Below are positions 9,151 to 16,775 of a stretch of 64,000 nucleotides of DNA, piece by piece. Within the stretch, counting starts at the first letter, position 1, and every line of letters starts with the position of its first letter. Source of the DNA: Romboutsia ilealis (lineage in GTDB: Bacteria > Bacillota > Clostridia > Peptostreptococcales > Peptostreptococcaceae); assembly GCF_900015215.1 (NCBI RefSeq), contig NZ_LN555523.1, forward strand, positions 1,163,481 through 1,227,480, in the 5' to 3' direction. Under the pieces are notes generated by a model. It was not told the origin of the DNA. It did not search any database and saw nothing but the letters and a program-made list of their open reading frames with translations. A program made the position numbers and the translations under genes.

Positions 9151-11853
9151 ATGATAAATAGATATTCTTCTAGAAAAGAAAAACTAAATGAGAGTTTTTT
9201 AAATTCAAAGCTTAAAGAGGCTAAGTCTTACGATAGAATAGCCGGATATTTTAGGTCTTCTATATTAGAGTTAACAGGTGAAGCATTAGAAAATATAGAA
9301 GGTAAGGTAAGAGTAGTTTGTAATTCAGATTTAAATATAGAAGATGTTAAAACTGCTACAGCTGCTCATAATGCAATGAGAAAAGATTGGTGCTCTAGCA
9401 ATCCAGAAGAAGAGTATAAAAATATGCCTAATAAATTAAAAAAATTATATAATCTTCTTAAAAGTGGAAAATTAGAAGTTAGGGTTATACCTAATGAAGC
9501 TTTTGGACTTATTCATGGTAAAGCAGGAGTAATAACATTTAAAGATGGTAGTAAAACTTCATTTATGGGAAGTATAAATGAATCCTATTCGGCATTTAAA
9601 ATAAATTATGAATTGATTTGGGAAGATGATTCACAAGAAGCTATAGATTGGGTTCAAGAAGAATTTAACTCTTTATGGAACAGTAGATATGCTGTTCCTT
9701 TATCTAATTTTATAATAGAAGATATAAATAGAATTTCTAAGCGTGAAAAAATAGATAGTATAGAGGCGTGGAAAAAAGAAGCTAATCCAGCTGAAATAGT
9801 TGTTGAATCATCTGTGTATAGAAAAGAGTTAGGTCTTTGGGACCATCAAAAATACTTTGTAAATTTAGCATTTAATGAACATAAAAAGAGTTATGGAGCA
9901 CGATATATACTTGCTGATATGGTTGGTCTTGGTAAAACTATTCAATTAGCATTATCAGCTCAATTAATGGCTTTATATGGAGATAAGCCTATATTGGTTA
10001 TAGCACCGAAAACTCTTATTTGGCAATGGCAAGAAGAAATCAATAATCTTTTAGATATGCCATCAGCAGTATGGGATGCTAAAGATTGGATAGATGAAAA
10101 TGGTATAAAACATATATCAGATGGAATTAATTCTATAAAGAAATGCCCTAGACGAGTTGGAATAGTATCTCAAGGATTAATTACAGCAAACTCTCCAATT
10201 ACAGAAAAATTATTAGAAGTAGAATACGAATGTATTATAGTTGATGAATGTCATAGAGCTAGGCGTAAAAATCTTGGTCAAAATAAAGAACACGAAAAAG
10301 CAAATCCTAATAATCTTATGAAATTTTTACTTCAAATATCAAAGAAAACTAAAAGTATGTTATTAGCAACAGCAACTCCAGTACAATTACATCCGATAGA
10401 AGCATATGACCTTATGAATATATTATCTCAAAAAAATGATAGTGTTTTAGGTAGTATATTTAGCAAGTGGAGAACAGAACCAAATAAAGGTTTAGATTTA
10501 GTAATGGGAAAAGAAAGCTCAATTAAAGATACTGAAATATTTGAGTGGGTTAGAGATCCATTTCCATCATCATCTGAGAATAAAGATTTTGAACTTATAA
10601 GAAGGAATCTTGAATTAAAAGATGATGACTTTATAATAACGCATAAAAGTAAAGATAAACTAAGAAAATCTGAATTAAGAAGGCTTGAAAGGCTTATTGA
10701 AGGTGATTATATTCAAAACTATAATCCTTATTTAAGGCATATTGTAAGGAGAACAAGGGATTATTTAGAAAATACTATAAATCCTGAAACGGGAGAAGTA
10801 TACCTTAAACCTGTTAGGGTAAAGTTATTTGGCGAAGATGATAGAGAAGCTATAATTTTACCAGTTTATTTAAAAGAGGCATATAAATATGCAGAACAGT
10901 TCTGTACATTACTTCAAAAAAGAGTGAAAGGCGGAGGATTTTTTAAAACTTTATTATTAAAAAGGCTTGGTAGTACTATGATAGCTGGTAAAAATACGGC
11001 TGAAAAACTACTACAAGATGTTAATTACATTTTAGATGATGATGAAGATGAATTGGTAGATTTTAATAATGAGGATTTAAGTGAATTTAAAAATTTAAGT
11101 ACGGAAGAAATTACTTGCTTAAATAATTTGATTTATATGCTTGAAGAAAATGAAGGAAATGATCCTAAGTACAACTTAATACACAAGTTATTATTAGAAT
11201 ATAAATGGTTAGAAAGAGGATGTATTATATTTTCTCAATATTATGATTCTGCATATTGGGTAGCGGAATCTTTATCAAAGGATTTAAAGAATATAAAAAT
11301 TGGAATATACGCAGGTGGAGATAAATCAGGAATTATTATTAATGGTAGATATGAGAGATGTAGTAAAGAAAATATAAAAGAAATGGTTAAAAATAAGCAG
11401 ATAAAGATACTCGTTGGTACAGATGCCGCTAGTGAAGGTCTAAACTTACAAACATTAGGATCACTTATAAATCTAGACTTACCTTGGAATCCAACTAGAT
11501 TAGAACAAAGAAAAGGAAGAATTCAAAGGATTGGTCAAGTTTATGATGAGGTATATATTTATAACATGAGATATAAGGATTCTGTTGAAGATAAGGTACA
11601 CTTTATGTTATCAGAGAGACTAGAAAGCATACATAGTTTGTTCGGACAGATTCCGGATATACTACAAGATGTTTGGATTGATGTAGCTTTAAACGAAATA
11701 GAAAAGGCTAAAGAAAGAATTGATGCAGTTCCTAAGAAGCATCCTTTTAACTTAAGATATCAAAGTTGTGTTTCATCTGTTGATTGGGAAAGCTGTTCTA
11801 GAGTATTAGATATTACAGAGAAAAGAAAACACTTGACGAATGTATGGAGATAA
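9151..11853 (+). CDS. PLD-domain SNF2-family helicase of an Hma-type system
   Basis: A 900-residue fusion. Residues 1-165 form a phospholipase-D-like nuclease domain with H122-x-K124, then S141/N143/E144 and E154, so a single HKD-type site seems intact. A Snf2/RapA-type helicase core follows: DMVGLGKT Walker A (about 256-263), DECH box (365-368), LLATATP motif III, then motif V GTDAASEGLNLQ and motif VI EQRKGRIQRIGQ in the second RecA lobe. The PLD fusion distinguishes it from a bare translocase and suggests it both moves on and cuts DNA; that is inference from domains. It is the last intact gene of the operon and has GAGGAG ahead of its ATG. Similar helicases occur in DISARM, but the DUF499/DUF3780 neighbours fit Hma better. 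Confidence 0.9.
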   Translation: MINRYSSRKEKLNESFLNSKLKEAKSYDRIAGYFRSSILELTGEALENIEGKVRVVCNSDLNIEDVKTATAAHNAMRKDWCSSNPEEEYKNMPNKLKKLYNLLKSGKLEVRVIPNEAFGLIHGKAGVITFKDGSKTSFMGSINESYSAFKINYELIWEDDSQEAIDWVQEEFNSLWNSRYAVPLSNFIIEDINRISKREKIDSIEAWKKEANPAEIVVESSVYRKELGLWDHQKYFVNLAFNEHKKSYGARYILADMVGLGKTIQLALSAQLMALYGDKPILVIAPKTLIWQWQEEINNLLDMPSAVWDAKDWIDENGIKHISDGINSIKKCPRRVGIVSQGLITANSPITEKLLEVEYECIIVDECHRARRKNLGQNKEHEKANPNNLMKFLLQISKKTKSMLLATATPVQLHPIEAYDLMNILSQKNDSVLGSIFSKWRTEPNKGLDLVMGKESSIKDTEIFEWVRDPFPSSSENKDFELIRRNLELKDDDFIITHKSKDKLRKSELRRLERLIEGDYIQNYNPYLRHIVRRTRDYLENTINPETGEVYLKPVRVKLFGEDDREAIILPVYLKEAYKYAEQFCTLLQKRVKGGGFFKTLLLKRLGSTMIAGKNTAEKLLQDVNYILDDDEDELVDFNNEDLSEFKNLSTEEITCLNNLIYMLEENEGNDPKYNLIHKLLLEYKWLERGCIIFSQYYDSAYWVAESLSKDLKNIKIGIYAGGDKSGIIINGRYERCSKENIKEMVKNKQIKILVGTDAASEGLNLQTLGSLINLDLPWNPTRLEQRKGRIQRIGQVYDEVYIYNMRYKDSVEDKVHFMLSERLESIHSLFGQIPDILQDVWIDVALNEIEKAKERIDAVPKKHPFNLRYQSCVSSVDWESCSRVLDITEKRKHLTNVWR

Positions 11854-11875
11854 GTAAATAAAGAGAACTATATAG

Positions 11876-12340
11876 TTTGGCTACTCTAAGTTTAGAGGCG
11901 GAGATTGTTACTCTATAAAAATGTTCAATGACAACGAACTCCTTACTTATTTAAATTACAAAATAATAGAAAGTAAGAAATCTCCGTACAGCTATGCTAT
12001 ATGTGATTCATATGTTGAAACTAAATTTGCCAAGAAATTTGAAGAAAGAGATGAAGTTAAAGTGTATGTAAAGTTACCAAGTTGGTTTAAGATAGAGACT
12101 CCTATTGGAAGCTATAATCCTGACTGGGCTGTTGTTATTAATGAAATAGACGAAGAGAGACTTTATTTTGTAGTAGAAACTAAAGGTAAAAGTGATATCA
12201 GTCTTCTTAGAGAAGAAGAACAATCTAAAATAAAGTGTGCTAAAAAGCATTTTGAAGCTCTTGGTGAAAAAGTTGAATTTATGGCACCAGAAAGCAACCC
12301 TGATGAATTTATGGAAAAAGCTAGAGATGTATTTGCTTAA
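11876..12340 (+). pseudogene. C-terminal nuclease fragment of a type III restriction enzyme (Res)
   Basis: The frame runs from after a stop at 11873 to 12340. Residues before the first ATG (11921) already look like coding sequence, so this is probably the 3-prime end of a larger gene. It matches the C-terminus of type III Res subunits: KLPSWFKIETPIGSYNPDW, then LYFVVETKGK, giving the PD...ExK nuclease signature, followed by a lysine/alanine-rich helix. The helicase part of Res and any mod gene are absent. No convincing ribosome binding site sits at normal distance from ATG 11921 (a GGCGGAG lies about 20 bases away). It starts 22 bases after the PLD-helicase gene. It could still be expressed as a free nuclease domain, but I favour a remnant. 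Confidence 0.75.
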
Positions 12341-12555
12341 AGTGTCTAGGAAAATTAGAGCTCATATTTCTACAGAAGCTTATACGAACCATAAATTTAA
12401 TTTATCTATTCAAAGTTTGACTTAATGACTTAATATCCGGGGTTTATAAAAATGGACCATTAAATTTTATACGTTTATATACGAATATTAATCCAAAACA
12501 CTTAAATATATTTTAGTTGATGATTATTAAAAAGAAAATACAATAAAAATACTAA

Positions 12556-12660
12556 GCGTTGATAATAATATAGGAATTGCATATGTAGAAACATTATAAG
12601 GTGAGTTTTAGGTTTGAAGTTGATTTAGAATGATTAAGTGAAGAAATAGAAAAATAAATT
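12556..12660 (+). repeat. Gene-remnant repeat, right copy
   Basis: It aligns over its whole length with 2211-2315, from GATAATAATATAGGAATTGC to the shared tail GAAAAATAAATTTT. It has internal stops (TAA, TAG, TGA) and small insertions that break the frame kept by the left copy, so it is the more decayed copy. Direct orientation. Confidence 0.7.
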
Positions 12661-12750
12661 TTATAATTAAATTACTGAAAATAATTAAAAAAATTATAAT
12701 ACATGTAAATATTAAAATTTATAATAAAAACAAATCTGTATATAAAATGA

Positions 12751-12814
12751 ATATGCATGCGTATTTATTATAATATAAATTGTAATTATAAAAATAATAA
12801 ATACGCATGCATAT
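12751..12814. repeat. 21-bp perfect inverted repeat with GCATGC cores
   Basis: Arms 12751-12771 and 12794-12814 are exact reverse complements, separated by a 22-base AT spacer. Each arm carries GCATGC. Two further ATGCATGCAT motifs occur at 12974-12983 and 13170-13179. Such GC-containing palindromes stand out in this composition. Confidence 0.8.
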
Positions 12815-12865
12815 ATAATAATAACGAAAGAAGAGAGCTATAGTATGCAATTTTCTATTATATAA

Positions 12866-12899
12866 AACTATCCTTTAAATGTATATTTAGGGTATAGTT
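12866..12899. repeat. AACTATCC dyad 1
   Basis: Imperfect inverted repeat: AACTATCCTTTAAAT at left and ATATTTAGGGTATAGTT at right around a two-base centre. The same half-site recurs in the dyad at 13259-13304. Confidence 0.55.
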
Positions 12900-13258
12900 A
12901 GTATTAAGATAAGCCACTTTCGTATAAAACCTATATTTTATAGCCAAATTACAAATTATATAAAAAATCAATTATGCATGCATATTTTATATTTTTATAT
13001 TTGATTTAATAAATTATTTTTTTATAATTTATTAATCATATTTAATTAATTTAAATTAATTAAAATCATTTATCAAACCTTAAACAACGAATCTAATCAA
13101 AACTAAAATTTATTAATTAATATTCAATTTCTAAATCTTAATCCGATATCTTAAGAATCTTTTATCTATATGCATGCATATCCACTTAAATTACATTATA
13201 TAAATTAAGCTTCTTATTTCATCTATAATATTTAGCTTATAGCTTTACAAATCCATCT

Positions 13259-13304
13259 AACTATCCCTTAAATAAATCTCAATTTCAATATTTAAGGGAT
13301 AGTT
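13259..13304. repeat. AACTATCCCTTAAATA dyad 2, upstream of the recombinase
   Basis: Sixteen-base perfect arms (13259-13274 and 13289-13304) around a 14-base loop, ending 59 bases before the recombinase ATG. It has no T-tract, so it reads more like a protein-binding or recombination site than a terminator. Confidence 0.65.
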
Positions 13305-13363
13305 GAAATGAATGTTTATATGTGTTATTTTATAAATATGAAAAATTTTAGGAGATAATTTAT

Positions 13364-14518
13364 ATGGATGATAAAAAAATTATAAAAATACATAATAAAT
13401 CAGATAAACCAGATAACATCGTATTTAAAGAGAATGTGTTAATAGAAAGATGTATAAAGGTAGAAAATAAGCTGCCTAAGTTTATGAAAGATTACTTTAT
13501 CTATCTAAAAGGATCTGTAGCAACCTCTACTCGACTTGCTTATTTAGAGGATATTCATTTCTTTTGTGTTTATCTAACAGAAACAAAAGATGTAACAAGT
13601 GCAGACAAACCTTTTGATATTACATTAGACGATTTTAAAAAGATAAAAGCTAGAGATATTAATTTATTTTTAGGCGATTATTGTAGTAGATATTATAAGC
13701 ATACTGAGAAAAATACCCTAATATTTGAAAATAATAGTCGTGCATTAGCCAGAAAAAAATCATCACTATCTACTCTATTTAAATTTTTATATAGGAATGA
13801 TCAATTAGATAACAACATAACAGATGGTTTTAACCCTATTAAGCTTCCGAAGCCTCAACCAGACGCTATAAAGCGACTTGAGATTGATGAAGTTGCAAAA
13901 ATGTTAGATGCGGTTGATACTGGTTACGGTTTAACAGATAAAGAAAAAGTTTATTGGCGAAAAACTAGGCTTCGTGATAAAGCTATCTTAGCGTTATTTG
14001 TTACATATGGACTTAGATTAAATGAGCTTCGAGAATTGAATATTTCCTCTTTTAATTTTTCTAGAGGTGAATTTAAAATTTATAGAAAAAGAGGTAAAGA
14101 AGTTTTAATGCCAATTAACCATACATGTGAGTCTGTTGTAAAAGATTATATATTAAATGAAAGACCACAAAGTGAGCTTTTAAAAGAAGAATATAAAGAT
14201 ACCTTATTTTTATCTCTTCAAAATAAGAGAATGGATCCTAAAGCTATTAGACAACTTGTAAAGAAATATACGTCTATTTCTATGGAAACTTCAAGAGAAA
14301 GCGGTTATAGTCCTCATAAATTAAGAGCTACTGCAGCAACTTCTTTAATACAAAGCGGTTTCTCTATATACGATGTTCAAAATTTACTAGATCATGACAA
14401 TGTTACAACAACACAACTTTATGCAGCTCATAAAAAGAATGTTAAAAGAGATATTGTTAACAATTTTGAATGGATTGATGAAGATGAAAAAAATGAAATT
14501 GAAGATTTAAATATTTAA
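13364..14518 (+). CDS. Tyrosine site-specific recombinase (XerC/D-like)
   Basis: A 384-residue phage-integrase-family recombinase. The N-terminal SAM-like core-binding domain spans about residues 35-170. The catalytic domain shows R in YGLRLNELRE (about 218), a beta-hairpin lysine in YRKRGKE (about 243), HKLR (H-x-x-R, about 323-326), a later H in LLDHDN, and the nucleophile Y in TTQLYAAH (about 363), so all active-site residues are present. RBS AGGAGA precedes the ATG. It lies 102 bases upstream of lexA, in the same direction. It may be a resident recombinase linked to lexA rather than the integrase of the island; the dyads upstream are candidate substrates. Confidence 0.9.
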   Translation: MDDKKIIKIHNKSDKPDNIVFKENVLIERCIKVENKLPKFMKDYFIYLKGSVATSTRLAYLEDIHFFCVYLTETKDVTSADKPFDITLDDFKKIKARDINLFLGDYCSRYYKHTEKNTLIFENNSRALARKKSSLSTLFKFLYRNDQLDNNITDGFNPIKLPKPQPDAIKRLEIDEVAKMLDAVDTGYGLTDKEKVYWRKTRLRDKAILALFVTYGLRLNELRELNISSFNFSRGEFKIYRKRGKEVLMPINHTCESVVKDYILNERPQSELLKEEYKDTLFLSLQNKRMDPKAIRQLVKKYTSISMETSRESGYSPHKLRATAATSLIQSGFSIYDVQNLLDHDNVTTTQLYAAHKKNVKRDIVNNFEWIDEDEKNEIEDLNI

Positions 14519-14541
14519 AAAGTATCATTTTATACGTTCGA

Positions 14542-14553
14542 GAACAAATGTTT
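14542..14553 (+). promoter_or_regulatory. LexA (SOS) box upstream of lexA
   Basis: GAACAAATGTTT fits the Gram-positive SOS-box pattern GAACRNNYGTTY. It overlaps the first bases of the -35 hexamer of the lexA promoter, as expected for autorepression. Confidence 0.8.
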
Positions 14554-14580
14554 GTACAAATGTATTCATTGTGTTACAAT
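14552..14580 (+). promoter_or_regulatory. lexA promoter
   Basis: TTGTAC (14552-14557) and TACAAT (14575-14580) are separated by exactly 17 bases. The LexA box overlaps the -35 element. Confidence 0.75.
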
Positions 14581-14620
14581 ATAATTATAAATTAAAATTA
14601 GGTTAGAAAGGATAACTTTT

Positions 14621-15247
14621 ATGTATTTAGATTTAAGCCCAAAGCAAATATTGATACTAGAGTTTATCAAGGAACAAATTGCACTTAAAGGATATCCACC
14701 TTCAGTTAGAGAAACATGTGAAGCTGTTGGTTTAAAGTCTACATCTACTGTACACTCACATTTAAATAAACTTGAAAAATATGGATATATAAGAAGAGAT
14801 GCAACAAAACCTAGAGCTATTGAAGTCTTAGATGGAAACAAAACAACATTTAATCATGAAGTACTTAATCTACCATTAGTTGGTCAAGTAACTGCTGGAC
14901 AACCAATATTAGCTGAAGAGAATGTTGAAGAATATATCCCCTTCCCTGCTAACTTCGTAAAAGGTAATGACAACTTCGTGTTAAAAATTAAAGGCGATAG
15001 TATGATTAATGCAGGTATTTTAAATGGTGATTACGTAATAGTAGATAGAAAAAATACTTCATCTAATGGACAAATAGTAGTTGCTCTTATCCATAAAGAA
15101 TATGCTACTGTAAAAAGATTTTTTAGTGAAGATAATAATATGATACGCCTTCAGCCAGAAAATGATTTTATGGATCCTATAATGTTAAATTATAAAGATG
15201 TTGAAGTTATAGGAATAGTTACTGGGGTATTTAGAGTTATAAAATAA
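14621..15247 (+). CDS. lexA: SOS regulator LexA
   Basis: A 208-residue repressor that is self-cleaved on contact with RecA filaments and controls DNA-damage genes. The N-terminal winged helix-turn-helix (about 1-65) has the LexA hallmark GYPPSVRETCEAVGLKSTST. The cleavage site is Ala-Gly in QVTAGQP (about 93-96). The catalytic serine is in KGDSM (about 126-130) and the lysine in YATVKRFF (about 166-168). RBS AGAAAGGA precedes the ATG. The upstream SOS box indicates autoregulation. Full length, no anomalies. Confidence 0.97.
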   Translation: MYLDLSPKQILILEFIKEQIALKGYPPSVRETCEAVGLKSTSTVHSHLNKLEKYGYIRRDATKPRAIEVLDGNKTTFNHEVLNLPLVGQVTAGQPILAEENVEEYIPFPANFVKGNDNFVLKIKGDSMINAGILNGDYVIVDRKNTSSNGQIVVALIHKEYATVKRFFSEDNNMIRLQPENDFMDPIMLNYKDVEVIGIVTGVFRVIK

Positions 15248-15281
15248 AAAAGATAAGGTTTTATATTGCCTTATCTTTTTT
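15245..15281. terminator. Bidirectional terminator lexA/deoD
   Basis: AAAAAAGATAAGG and its complement flank a 10-base loop, with T-runs in both directions, between the convergent lexA and deoD genes. Confidence 0.85.
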
Positions 15282-15326
15282 ATTTATTTTAATTTTTTAA
15301 TAATCATATAGCTAAAAATGATTTAA

Positions 15327-16037
15327 TTAAGCTAATTCTAAAGCTATCTCCATCATTTTAGTAAATGCTACTTGTCTTTCATGAGATGTTGTTTCTTCTC
15401 CTGTTAAAGGACAATCTGAAATAGTAAGTATTGCTAAAGCATTAACACCAGCTCTAGCTGCATTCATATAAAGACCTGCTGCTTCCATTTCAACACAAAG
15501 AACGCCCATCTTTTGCCATTTAGCTAAGTTATCTAATCCTGCATCACTATAAAATACGTCATTTGAAAGAACATTTCCAACTGATACCTTTGTTCCTTGC
15601 TCTTTTGCAACTTCAATAGCCTTTTGCATTAATTCATAACTAGCTATTGGAGCAAATGTTCCAGGTAAATTATATTGTGAAGCATAGTTTGAATCTGTGC
15701 ATGCTCCCATACCTATAACTACATCATGTAATTTTAAATCTTTGTTTATAGCTCCAGCTGAACCTACTCTTATTAAGTTCTTAACGTTATAAAAATGTAT
15801 AAGCTCATAAGAGTATATTCCTATAGATGGTATACCCATACCTGATCCTTGAACAGATATTCTTTTTCCTTTATAGTATCCTGTATATCCAAACATTCCT
15901 CTTACAGTGTTATATTGAACTACATCTTCTAAGAAAGTTTCTGCTATAAATTTAGCTCTTAATGGGTCTCCTGGCAATAAGACTGTTTCTGCTATATCGC
16001 CTAATTTTGCATTATTGTGTGGTGTTGGTGTACTCAT
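15327..16037 (-). CDS. deoD: Purine-nucleoside phosphorylase, DeoD type
   Basis: It catalyses phosphorolysis of purine (deoxy)nucleosides to free base and (deoxy)ribose-1-phosphate in purine salvage. At 236 residues it has the length of hexameric DeoD enzymes. It starts [17 protein letters not shown] with the phosphate loop [14 protein letters not shown] (about 20-33), the segment [23 protein letters not shown], and the purine-binding [15 protein letters not shown] with the catalytic Asp near the C-terminus. RBS AGGAGGC precedes the ATG. It stands alone with divergent neighbours. The upstream region holds repeated TATAGTAT/ATACTATA half sites that could be an operator. Confidence 0.96.
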   Translation of the reverse strand: MSTPTPHNNAKLGDIAETVLLPGDPLRAKFIAETFLEDVVQYNTVRGMFGYTGYYKGKRISVQGSGMGIPSIGIYSYELIHFYNVKNLIRVGSAGAINKDLKLHDVVIGMGACTDSNYASQYNLPGTFAPIASYELMQKAIEVAKEQGTKVSVGNVLSNDVFYSDAGLDNLAKWQKMGVLCVEMEAAGLYMNAARAGVNALAILTISDCPLTGEETTSHERQVAFTKMMEIALELA

Positions 16038-16163
16038 TTATCCTGCCTCCTAATTTTGTTATTGTATGTACATATAATGTATTCCCAAATAAATGATTAT
16101 TAATTCATTTTTTGGCATCTATAGTAGTATACTATAAATAAGATTATATTTTCTATACTATAA

Positions 16164-16640
16164 ATGGAAATTTTTTATCAGGAGGGATATTTTATTAAAA
16201 ATAATCAAATACTTTCTATATTAATACTAATACCCATGTTAATCCTATCATTTATACTTACTTTCAAGTCTGATTCTATTGATAATAATGCAAAAGCTAC
16301 TATTTATAATTATGTTGAATGTATTAATAAAAAAGATTTAGATTCGATTTCAAAATTAGTTACAAAAGATAAAGTTTCAGATTTAAAATTACAAATTGAT
16401 AATATAAAAAGTATATCTTTAATAAAAGTTGAAGAAGAAACAGATATAAATTTAATAAATGATTATCTAAAAGATAACTCTCTATATGATAAAAACTTAA
16501 AGATTTTTAAAATAAACTATAGTATTAATTATGAAAATGAAACAGAAAGCAAAATTTATGAAAGTTTATGTTCCTTAATTTCTGATCAATCAGATAGGTG
16601 GTTAATTAATAATTTTAATATCGTATTATCTAAAAAGTAG
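16164..16640 (+). CDS. Membrane-anchored small protein of unknown function; start uncertain
   Basis: The product has one N-terminal hydrophobic anchor (ILSILILIPMLILSFILTF), then a soluble domain (about residues 40-158) of NTF2-like or lipoprotein-like character with many Asp/Lys/Ser. No named family was recognised. The first ATG is 16164, but the only strong ribosome binding site (AGGAGGG, 16180-16186) lies inside the frame and is correctly spaced for an ATT codon at 16194, which would give a cleaner signal-anchor start KNNQILS. ATT starts are rare, so either initiation is at ATT or an ATG has mutated. It lies divergent to deoD and upstream of nhaA, separated from nhaA by a terminator. Confidence 0.6.
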   Translation: MEIFYQEGYFIKNNQILSILILIPMLILSFILTFKSDSIDNNAKATIYNYVECINKKDLDSISKLVTKDKVSDLKLQIDNIKSISLIKVEEETDINLINDYLKDNSLYDKNLKIFKINYSINYENETESKIYESLCSLISDQSDRWLINNFNIVLSKK

Positions 16641-16663
16641 CTTAATTAATTTAAGCTGCTTTT
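16632..16663 (+). terminator. Terminator after the 16.2-kb gene
   Basis: AAAAAGTAGCTTAA and TTAAGCTGCTTTT form a near-perfect stem with a short loop and overlap the stop codon. Confidence 0.75.
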
Positions 16664-16775
16664 AAATTTATATACATATTCTATTTATCATATTTATAAC
16701 TCTAGTCTCATACATTTATTTATAGTTATTTTATGATAGATAACAAAATTTTTTATAATTGGTTGGTGAATTTAA

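Larger units (their letters stand above)
2211..12660. mobile_element. Accessory defence island bounded by a duplicated remnant
   Basis: The interval holds the four-gene DUF499/DUF3780/DUF1156/PLD-helicase operon plus the end of a type III restriction gene, all on the plus strand. The same about 105-bp gene remnant occurs in direct orientation at both edges. Direct repeats of this size allow gain or loss of the interval by homologous recombination. A tyrosine recombinase gene lies about 0.7 kb to the right, but its involvement is speculative because it adjoins lexA and may be a resident gene. Boundaries are an inference from the repeats. Confidence 0.5.
12341..13363. other. AT-rich, dyad-rich gene desert before the recombinase
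   Basis: About 1 kb without a credible gene. It contains the right-hand gene remnant (12556-12660), a 21-bp perfect inverted repeat, four GCATGC-centred motifs and two AACTATCC dyads (listed separately). The density of symmetrical sites suggests recombination, replication or protein-binding function rather than plain decay. Confidence 0.6.

Noticed and set aside
2559-11853. DISARM or BREX system
   Set aside because: A PLD domain, methylase and SNF2 helicase occur in DISARM, but there is no DUF1998 gene, and no PglZ/BrxC as in BREX; DUF499 plus DUF3780 plus DUF1156 fit the Hma type.
12237-12425. 62-residue plus-strand open frame
   Set aside because: It overlaps the Res remnant in another frame, lacks a ribosome binding site and has no recognisable content.
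13364-14518. Recombinase as the dedicated integrase of the defence island
   Set aside because: It lies outside the remnant repeats and immediately upstream of lexA, which suggests a resident gene; no attachment-site duplication tied to it was found.
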